This document shows, one piece after another, positions 6,400-12,176 of a stretch of DNA of 12,176 nucleotides (position 1 is the first letter of the stretch; every line of letters starts with the position of its first letter). The notes beneath the pieces are model-generated. The model was not told the DNA's origin, ran no database searches, and saw nothing but the letters and a program-made list of their open reading frames with translations. A program made the translations under genes and the position numbers. The stretch covers positions 1 to 12,176 of the forward strand of contig CAYFNZ010000030.1 in assembly GCA_964344625.1 (NCBI GenBank), in the 5' to 3' direction. This DNA is from JAAYEL01 sp964344625. GTDB lineage: Bacteria > Bacillota > Clostridia > Tissierellales > Peptoniphilaceae.

Positions 6400-8689
6400 A
6401 ACATTTGACGAAAAATTAAGGCTATTTGAAGAGAAGAAAGAGGGTGATGGAAATAAGATAATTGTAGAAGATTCAAAACTTAAGCATGGAGACGATTATC
6501 GAGGTAAGCTCATAAAAGAAAGTGAAAGATTCCAAGATAAAATCACTAATAAAGAAAGTAAAAGAATAAGTGGTGTAACAATCAAAAACCATGAGAAACC
6601 TAAAAGACCTCAACGTAAATTGAGTGAAGAAAGTCTACAAGTCAGTGAAGATAATAAGGGAATATTTGAAAGTATAGACTCATATAAAGAAGTAAGAGCA
6701 GACTCTAATATTAATTCAGAAGAGTCTGTTTTTGTATCCGTAGATAGTAAGGAAAGCCAAATAGACAAAAAGCATAAATTAAGAAAGAATGCTGAAGAAT
6801 TTAGGGAAAAAGAAGCAAAGGCTACTAACTATGATAAAGATGAAGTTTATGACCCACTTAGTAGAGATACGGATAATGATGGTATAGCTGATAGATATGA
6901 TAACAACTTTAAGGACAGTGATTATTTTGAATCAACTTATGATGTTGAAGATCCTAAAGATAAATTAAGTCTTGCTGATGAATCTAGCTTTAAGAAAAAG
7001 ATAAATCGAAAGATCGGAAAGGACTTTCAAAGTAAAGAAAGCAAGGATAGCGTTAAAAAAGAAAATAGTAAATCAAGAAACTATGACGATAAGCTTTTTA
7101 CAAGGACTAGAGGTAAAGAAGATAAGACCAGTAAAGGTAAAGAAGCAGTTGAAAATAGACAAAAGAAAAATAACCAGCTAAAGAAAATAAAAAGAAATAA
7201 TTCGGATAAGAGTGTAAAAGCAGGTATTTTAGCAGGAACTGAAACTAGCCAAAGACTTGTAAGAGATTATCTAAGTTCTGGAAGTGATGAGAATGTAGGT
7301 GTAGAGGGTGCTGAAAAAATAGCAGATGCTAATTCTAAACTCATTCACCATGGAAAAAGTGTAGCTAGTAAAAGGAAAAATAAAGCTAATTATTCCTTAA
7401 AGAATGAAGAGTCAGCACTTCAAGATAAGAAATCAAAACTTGATTTTCGTGATGAAACTGAAAGAACAAGTAGTAGCAATCAGGCACAAAAAAAAGAAAA
7501 CTATAAAAAGCATCAAAAAAGACGAAGGATGAAGGAATCAATTCGAGAAAGAAAGCACACGAGAGTTAGAGACCGAATCAAAAAAAGTTTGAAAGAGAGT
7601 GCGATTGGACTTAAAAACTTCATAGAAAGAAAAGGGAAAGGCTTATTAATAGGGATTGTAGCAATCATCGTGCTTGGAACATTCTTTATTAGTTTTGGAG
7701 GAAGTGGTTTATCAGTCATGATGAACACAACAAACTCTAGCTTAACAACTAGCTATTTATCAGATGAGACAGTTTTAAGTAATGTTGAGTCATATTTTTT
7801 CTCACAGGAAGAAGGACTTAGAGATGAATTAGCAAGTGTTGAAACAAATTACCCTGGCTATGATGAGTATGTAATCAATCAAAACGAATATGTAGGTCAT
7901 AACATTCATGAATTATTGTCCTATATAACTGCAAGATATGGTGAGGTTAAGAATTTATCTGAAGTCAAGTCTAGTTTAGACGAGCTATTTTTAGCTATGT
8001 ATAAAGTGGACTATAAAGAAGAGATTGAGATTAGATATAAAACTGTTACTGAAACCTATGTAGATGAATACGGTGAAGAATACACTATAAGCTACGAAGA
8101 GCCTTACGAATATAAAAAGCTAATAGTTACTCTGAAAAAGAGGGAAATGGACAGTGTTATTCGTGATGTATTTAATGATTATCCAGAGAATCTAAAACAT
8201 TATGAATCTCTTTTTGCAAGCCAAGGGAACATGGCTGAAGTCTTTGGTAACACGCATTTAATTATCGCAAATGGTGGTGTTGGAGGTGGACAAGAATATG
8301 AAGCGTCTGCTGAGGTGCAAAAGAAGATTGTAGATGCAGCATATATAACACCTTCGCCAGGTGCTGGTTGGTGTGCCATGTGGGTATCACAGGTATATCA
8401 AAATGCTGGACTTGGATATTTGGGTGGAAATGCAAATGACATGTATAGAAACTTCACCTATACATCAGATTCATCAAAACTTGAAGTAGGAATGATTGTT
8501 GCAGTAGAAAGCAGTAGTAGTGGGGGTGATTTAGGTACAATTTATGGTCACGTTGGGATATATATCGGTGACGGTATGGTCATGGATAATGTAGGAACTA
8601 TTAGGGTTACAAGTCTTGAAAATTGGATTGCTACATTTTGTCAGCACCATCCTGTAGGCTATGGATTCCCACCAGCAGTACAAAAATGA
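6380..8689 (+). CDS. CD1108-type membrane-anchored cell-wall hydrolase (CHAP/NlpC-P60-like domain)
   Basis: This 769-aa protein probably cuts peptidoglycan locally so that the channel can cross the wall. The start at 6380 has AGGTGAG at 6371-6377, inside virB4. Residues 1-~415 are a very polar Lys/Ser/Glu-rich region, probably disordered and cytoplasmic. One membrane helix follows at about 422-444 (LLIGIVAIIVLGTFFISF). The rest is outside the cell: a linker domain containing GHNIHELLSYITARYGEV, then the catalytic domain from about residue 640, with GWCAMWVSQ (C665) and GHVGIYIGDG (H724) as nucleophile and general base. Within the cytoplasmic region, D163-T-D-N-D-G-x-x-D171 resembles a thrombospondin-type-3 or dockerin calcium loop. 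Order after virB4 matches the CD1108 proteins of CTn/Tn1549 elements. Whether it is a peptidase or an amidase cannot be decided here. Confidence 0.85.
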   Translation: MKKKRNKTFDEKLRLFEEKKEGDGNKIIVEDSKLKHGDDYRGKLIKESERFQDKITNKESKRISGVTIKNHEKPKRPQRKLSEESLQVSEDNKGIFESIDSYKEVRADSNINSEESVFVSVDSKESQIDKKHKLRKNAEEFREKEAKATNYDKDEVYDPLSRDTDNDGIADRYDNNFKDSDYFESTYDVEDPKDKLSLADESSFKKKINRKIGKDFQSKESKDSVKKENSKSRNYDDKLFTRTRGKEDKTSKGKEAVENRQKKNNQLKKIKRNNSDKSVKAGILAGTETSQRLVRDYLSSGSDENVGVEGAEKIADANSKLIHHGKSVASKRKNKANYSLKNEESALQDKKSKLDFRDETERTSSSNQAQKKENYKKHQKRRRMKESIRERKHTRVRDRIKKSLKESAIGLKNFIERKGKGLLIGIVAIIVLGTFFISFGGSGLSVMMNTTNSSLTTSYLSDETVLSNVESYFFSQEEGLRDELASVETNYPGYDEYVINQNEYVGHNIHELLSYITARYGEVKNLSEVKSSLDELFLAMYKVDYKEEIEIRYKTVTETYVDEYGEEYTISYEEPYEYKKLIVTLKKREMDSVIRDVFNDYPENLKHYESLFASQGNMAEVFGNTHLIIANGGVGGGQEYEASAEVQKKIVDAAYITPSPGAGWCAMWVSQVYQNAGLGYLGGNANDMYRNFTYTSDSSKLEVGMIVAVESSSSGGDLGTIYGHVGIYIGDGMVMDNVGTIRVTSLENWIATFCQHHPVGYGFPPAVQK

Positions 8690-8706
8690 GAGAAAGGATA
8701 GGAAAT

Positions 8707-8940
8707 GTGAGTAGAAGATTAAATACGGTAAACAATAAGATAAATAAGATTAAAGAAAAGAAAGCCCAACTTGAAGAAGAGTTAGGGCTTTTATTATTGG
8801 AAAAAGAAGAACTAGAAAATCAAGAAATTGTAGCTATATGTAGAAAAAATGATATTAGCTTAGAGGAATTGATGAAAAAGGTTAATGAAGAAAAAAGATT
8901 GAAAAATAAGGAGAATAAAGATAATGAAAACTTTTCTTAA
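8707..8940 (+). CDS. DUF4315 family small coiled-coil protein
   Basis: This is a short, highly charged helical protein of unknown role, found in Tn1549/CTn-type elements between the cell-wall hydrolase and the DUF4366 protein. The heptad-rich part (NNKINKIKEKKAQLEEELG) is followed by the family block ELENQEIVAICRKNDISLEE and a Lys-rich tail. GTG 8707 is preferred as start because AAAGGA at 8693-8698 lies eight bases upstream and the coiled coil then begins as in the family. The alternative is ATG 8686, which overlaps the previous stop as ATGA but has no ribosome site and adds seven residues. The end overlaps the next gene by 17 bases. No membrane segment is present, so it is probably a cytoplasmic partner protein. 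Confidence 0.82.
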   Translation: MSRRLNTVNNKINKIKEKKAQLEEELGLLLLEKEELENQEIVAICRKNDISLEELMKKVNEEKRLKNKENKDNENFS

Positions 8941-10048
8941 AAATAAAAAGATTACAGCAGGACTTTTAGCTATAGCTATGCTAGTGACAGTTTTTGCAAG
9001 CATGATGGGAATTGACAAAGTAAGAGCTCATGCAGTTGATTTAGAAGATTATGGCAAGTTTCAAACCTATTATGAAATTGAGTTTGTAGATAATACTTCA
9101 GATGAGGTTTTTACAGGAGCATTTTATGCAGATCACACTAAAAAAATCGGTAAAGAACTTAATTTCAAATTTAATTTAAGTAGAAATTTCAAGCTTAGAG
9201 ACCAGACGAAAATTGATGGATATAGTTATACATTTACCAACGAAGATATGGTAAAGCTTAATAGCTTAGACGACTTGAAGTATAGAACTAAAGAGTCTTA
9301 TGCCTATTATAATGTCCCTAATATAGAACTAGCTTCCTTTGTGGAATTAGTAGCTACTGATGGAGATGGTGATTACTACATTGGTGATATTTCAATTAAA
9401 TCAACTACAAAGAAGATAAATGGTGAAGATGTTAATGTGTTTGTTTTATCCACACCGATTTTAAAATTAAATAGAAATATTGAGAAAACTATAATTGATT
9501 ATGAAGGTGAGTTAAACGAAGCAAGTAAGCTTGAAATCATTGAAAAAGTTAATAAAGCTAATCCTAATATTAATAATTTGAGGAAAATCAGGATTGAAGG
9601 CGATAAGTTAATTATCGAAACTTGGAACAGATATCATACCAATATTCCTTATCTAGAAATGAATGTTGAAGATTTAATTAAACGTGTAAAAAATGCAGAA
9701 ACACAGACCGAGTCACCTGAAACAAAAGATGAAGAGACACAAACGCAAGTTGAAGTAATTGTTAAGTATCTTTTTGAAGATGGAAAAGTCTATAAGGAAG
9801 AAAAGGTAAATGCTGATGTTGGAGCAGTTTTAGATAGTGGGGATATACCTACAATTCCAAATGATATGAAATTTGTAGATGATTTTCTGTTTTATGAAGT
9901 TAAAGCTCAAGACAATATAATCGAAAGAAAGGTAGCTTATCTATCAGAGGACAAAGAAACACAAACAGATGATACAAAGACAGAAGATAAGTCAACACAA
10001 ACAGAGTTAGAAGGACAGGATATTTCAGAGCTTGAAAAAAAGACTGAA
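8924..10048 (+). CDS. Secreted DUF4366 (CD1107-type) protein, N-terminal part up to the assembly gap
   Basis: This is the first 375 codons of a surface protein that continues after the N gap (see 10150-11370). AAGGAG at 8908-8913 precedes ATG 8924. A signal peptide covers residues 1-37 (basic start, hydrophobic core TAGLLAIAMLVTVFASMMG, cleavage probably after AHA). Residues 40-250 form a beta-rich domain that I do not recognise (for example FTGAFYADHTKKIG and LKLNRNIEKTIIDYEG). Residues ~277-340 resemble a MucBP-like adhesin repeat (VEVIVKYLFEDGKVYKEEKV). Paired TQT motifs flank that repeat, at residues 260 and 272 and again at 346 and 358. Known CD1107-type proteins are secreted and end in DUF4366 plus a membrane helix; this adhesin-like front part seems additional. 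It may help contact the recipient cell, which is inference. Confidence 0.85.
9701..10003 (+). repeat. Two degenerate TQT-x9-TQT pairs flanking a MucBP-like segment
   Basis: TQT is encoded at 9701-9709, 9737-9745, 9959-9967 and 9995-10003. Each pair is spaced by exactly 12 residues, in an acidic Thr/Asp/Glu context (ETQTESPETKDEETQTQ and ETQTDDTKTEDKSTQTE). The two pairs look like diverged copies of one module. The assembly gap starts 45 bases after the fourth motif, so further copies could be hidden there. Confidence 0.6.
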
Positions 10049-10203
10049 NNNNNNNNNNNNNNNNNNNNNNNNNNNNNNNNNNNNNNNNNNNNNNNNNNNN
10101 NNNNNNNNNNNNNNNNNNNNNNNNNNNNNNNNNNNNNNNNNNNNNNNNAACACAAACAGAGTTAGAAGGACAGGATATTTCAGAGCTTGAAAAAAAGACT
10201 GAA
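9994..10203 (+). repeat. Identical 55-base sequence on both sides of the N gap
   Basis: Bases 9994-10048 and 10149-10203 are identical over 55 positions and directly abut the 100 N on each side. If the two copies are merged, the reading frame runs straight through. This is the pattern left when an assembler ends two contigs with a shared k-mer, so the second copy is probably not real, although a genuine tandem repeat cannot be excluded. Confidence 0.9.
10049..10148. other. Assembly gap of exactly 100 N
   Basis: One hundred unknown bases, the conventional placeholder length for a gap of unknown size. It lies within the DUF4366 protein gene. Taken literally it puts the two halves in different frames; this is an artefact of the placeholder and not evidence of a frameshift. 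Confidence 0.99.
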
Positions 10204-11370
10204 GAAATGTCTAAGGAATTAGAAAATCTACAAAAAGAAATTGAAAACTCTAAAGTTATGACTAAAGAACAAGCTGATAAGATTGAAAAGCTTGAAAAAG
10301 AAAAGTCGGAATTAGAAAAAGCTTTAGAAGAAGCAAAAAAGATAAATGAAGAAGCGACAAAAGAAAATAAGTCAAAAGAGAACAAAGAAACAGCTGAGAA
10401 AATTAAAGCTTTAGAAGAAAAATTAGTAAAGCTAGAAGAAAGCTTAAAGGAGTCAAATAAGCTTATTCAAGAATCTAAAAAAGAAAACTTGAATAAGGAA
10501 AGTGTTACAAAAACAGATAATACAAATCTGCCTAAAACGACAGAACAAGTTGTAACTAAAAATAGCCAGTCTGATGTAGAACTAAAGGATAAAAAGGTTA
10601 CTGAAAATAATACTCAAACAAATAAATCCGTAAATCCTTATGGTGATACAAGTAAAACAACGAAAGTTGAAGATAAGGCTGAAAAGACTGAAAAAGAAAC
10701 CGATGTTAGATATCCTAATAAACTTACAGCGAAACAACCATTAAACAGCCAGCAAAATAATACAGGGACAACTAACAGTCAGATTAACACTAATAAAGGT
10801 GTAGCAAGTGAACCTTCAAAGGCTAGAGGAACTGTAACTGAAAATGTAGATAATGCTAATAAAGATTTTCCAATTCATCATGGAAGTGAAGCATTAAAAG
10901 AAGATGGATGTTATCAGTGTCCAGATGTTCCATATTATTCAGCAGATGCAAGACAATTTGTAACTTTTACAACTAAAAACGGAAAGTCATTTTATCTAAT
11001 TATTAATCATGATGAAGACAGTGAGAATGTAATGTTGCTTACAGAAGTTTCTGAAGATGACCTATTAAATATGGTTGAGACTAAAGAAAAGCCTGTAAAA
11101 GAAGAGCCTATCAAGGTAGAAGAACCTGAAACAAAACCAGTCGAAAAAGAACCTGTACAAAAGGAAGAACAAAGTAATGCAGGGATGTATCTATTAGTAG
11201 GCTTGGTATTGGTTGCAGTTTTAGGAGCAGGCTATTACTTCAAAGTGGTAAAACAAAAAGAACAAAAAGAGTTGATGGACTTTGAAGAAGATGATGAATA
11301 TTATGTAGAAGCAAGTGATGACTATGAAGATTTAGATGAAGAAGATATCGATAGTAGTGATTTGCTGTAA
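10150..11370 (+). CDS. DUF4366 (CD1107-type) membrane-anchored surface protein, C-terminal part after the gap
   Basis: This is the continuation of the gene starting at 8924. The first codons repeat the last codons before the gap in the same phase, so ATG 10207 is internal and has no ribosome site. Merging the 55-base duplicate gives one protein of about 763 residues. The order is a long Lys/Glu coiled coil (10204-10500), a Thr/Asn/Gln-rich linker that includes NLPKTTEQ (a near match to a sortase motif, but internal), and the DUF4366 core at about 10860-11085 (KDFPIHHGSEALKEDGCYQC, then FYLIINHDEDSENVMLLTEV). A Pro/Glu/Lys-rich spacer follows, then a membrane helix at about 11185-11245 (GMYLLVGLVLVAVLGAGYYF), a basic stop-transfer stretch and a strongly acidic cytoplasmic tail. 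In related elements this gene sits between DUF4315 and topB, as here. Confidence 0.87.
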   Translation, partial: TQTELEGQDISELEKKTEEMSKELENLQKEIENSKVMTKEQADKIEKLEKEKSELEKALEEAKKINEEATKENKSKENKETAEKIKALEEKLVKLEESLKESNKLIQESKKENLNKESVTKTDNTNLPKTTEQVVTKNSQSDVELKDKKVTENNTQTNKSVNPYGDTSKTTKVEDKAEKTEKETDVRYPNKLTAKQPLNSQQNNTGTTNSQINTNKGVASEPSKARGTVTENVDNANKDFPIHHGSEALKEDGCYQCPDVPYYSADARQFVTFTTKNGKSFYLIINHDEDSENVMLLTEVSEDDLLNMVETKEKPVKEEPIKVEEPETKPVEKEPVQKEEQSNAGMYLLVGLVLVAVLGAGYYFKVVKQKEQKELMDFEEDDEYYVEASDDYEDLDEEDIDSSDLL

Positions 11371-11380
11371 GAGTTGTATA

Positions 11381-11417
11381 AGGGCGAGAGTATAAAAGCT
11401 TTCGCTCTTTTCTTTTT
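11381..11417 (+). terminator. Terminator-like hairpin between the DUF4366 gene and topB
   Basis: GGGCGAGAG (11382-11390) pairs with CTTTCGCTC (11399-11407) over nine pairs, two of them G-U, with an eight-base loop, followed by TTTTCTTTTT. It starts 11 bases after the DUF4366 stop and ends just before the topB ribosome site. It may lower topB expression relative to the upstream channel genes or end the operon. No convincing promoter is visible between it and topB. Confidence 0.75.
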
Positions 11418-11431
11418 ATGGGAGGAATTAA

Positions 11432-12176
11432 ATGAAATTAGTAATTGCAGAAAAACCGAGTGTAGCTAAGACAATAGCTGATGTAATAGAAGCAAGGGAA
11501 AGAAAAGAAGGATATTTTGAAGGAAGTGGCTACTTAGTTTCATGGTGTGTTGGTCATTTAGTAAGAATGGTCAATCCTGAAAAATACGATGGAAAGTATG
11601 CCAAATGGAAAATTGAAGATTTACCTATTTTCCCTAGTGAATATATCTATGAATTAAATCCAAAGACTAAGAAGCAATTTAGCATCTTAAAGAAGTTAAT
11701 GGCTGATAAGAGAGTTGATAGTATCGTTAATGCTTGTGATGCTGGACGTGAAGGAGAGCTTATTTTCAGACTTGTCTACGACCATGCGAAATGTAAAAAG
11801 AAGATTGAAAGATTGTGGATTTCTTCGATGGAAGATAGTGCAATAAGAGAAGGTTTTAATACATTAAAAGATGGTAGTGAATATGAAAACTTGTATTCAT
11901 CGGCTAAGGCGAGGTCAATTGCAGACTGGCTTGTAGGCATGAACCTAAGTAGGCTTTACTCATGTCTATATAATCAAAGTTATTCAGTAGGAAGAGTTCA
12001 AACTCCAACATTAAATATGATAGTTGAAAGAGATATTTCTATAGAACGATTTGTTAAAGAAAAATATTATACGGTTGAAATAAAGTGTGAGGATATTACT
12101 CTTTCGACAGAAAGAATTGATGATTATGAAGTTGCCAATCAACTAAGAAATTTAATAGATGACAAGATAAAAATTA
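11432..12176 (+). CDS. topB: DNA topoisomerase III (type IA), 5' part, cut by window end
   Basis: A type IA topoisomerase relaxes or decatenates DNA by single-strand passage. Copies carried by conjugative elements are thought to help process transferred or replicating element DNA. GGAGGA at 11421-11426 precedes ATG 11432, and 248 codons are visible. The Toprim domain opens with MKLVIAEKPSVAK (E7) and contains NACDAGREGELIFR (D103, E107, E109). SSAKARSIADWLVGMNLSR and SVGRVQTPTL are the next conserved blocks. The second Asp of the usual Toprim DxD is Gly105 here. The catalytic tyrosine lies beyond the window, so completeness cannot be judged. The gene is downstream of DUF4366, the normal order in CTn/Tn1549 elements. 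Confidence 0.95.
   Translation, partial: MKLVIAEKPSVAKTIADVIEARERKEGYFEGSGYLVSWCVGHLVRMVNPEKYDGKYAKWKIEDLPIFPSEYIYELNPKTKKQFSILKKLMADKRVDSIVNACDAGREGELIFRLVYDHAKCKKKIERLWISSMEDSAIREGFNTLKDGSEYENLYSSAKARSIADWLVGMNLSRLYSCLYNQSYSVGRVQTPTLNMIVERDISIERFVKEKYYTVEIKCEDITLSTERIDDYEVANQLRNLIDDKIKI

Noticed and set aside
8623..8706. Longer DUF4315 protein starting at 8623 inside the hydrolase gene
   Set aside because: No ribosome site, deep overlap with the catalytic domain gene, and the added residues are not coiled coil like the rest.
9900..10385. Minus-strand reading frames across the N gap
   Set aside because: They run through unknown bases and are antisense to Lys/Glu-rich coding sequence, which gives Phe/Ser-rich shadow frames.
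10540..10560. Sortase anchoring signal (LPKTT)
   Set aside because: It is internal, lacks the Gly of LPxTG, and is not followed by a membrane helix and basic tail; the real anchor is the helix at about 11185-11245.
8924..11370. True frameshift or pseudogene in the DUF4366 gene
   Set aside because: The apparent frame change comes only from the arbitrary 100-N length; the flanking identical sequence restores one frame.

Overview
The window is AT-rich and every real gene lies on the + strand. Most genes are tightly packed, with strong AGGAGG-type ribosome sites. The content matches the transfer module of an integrative conjugative element of the Tn1549 / Clostridioides difficile CTn type. The host is probably a low-GC Gram-positive anaerobe (Bacillota, for example Clostridia or Gram-positive anaerobic cocci). 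The host assignment is inferred from composition and gene families, not from a marker gene. The sequence is a draft assembly: a run of exactly 100 N lies inside one gene.

Layout. (1) 1-419: 3' end of a VirD4/TraG-type coupling protein. (2) 516-1731: two overlapping genes of unknown function, a 336-aa soluble helical protein and a 72-aa zinc-ribbon protein with a hydrophobic tail, closed by a strong terminator. They look like accessory cargo placed inside the transfer operon. (3) 1797-1907: an 11-codon ORF with a near-perfect ribosome site, followed by a terminator-like hairpin, just before the next gene. This looks like an attenuator or leader. (4) 1937-6399: a short SSB-like protein, a Maff2 family small membrane protein, a VirB6/TrbL-like membrane protein, a small membrane-anchored coiled-coil protein, a PrgI family (VirB3-like) protein and the VirB4 ATPase. 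(5) 6380-8940: a large membrane-anchored cell-wall hydrolase of the CD1108 type (cysteine-histidine peptidase/amidase fold) and a DUF4315 protein. (6) 8924-11370: one secreted, membrane-anchored DUF4366 (CD1107 type) protein, artificially split by the N gap. (7) 11432-end: 5' part of a type IA topoisomerase (topB), behind a terminator-like hairpin.

How it works together. The coupling protein would deliver the relaxase-DNA complex. VirB4, PrgI, VirB6-like and Maff2 would form the inner-membrane part of a Gram-positive type IV secretion channel. The CD1108-type hydrolase would open the peptidoglycan locally. The DUF4366 protein is exposed on the cell surface and may support the channel or contact the recipient. 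SSB and topoisomerase III would handle the transferred strand. The main unexplained items are the two-gene cargo unit, the leader/attenuator before ssb, and the adhesin-like extension with paired TQT motifs in the DUF4366 protein.
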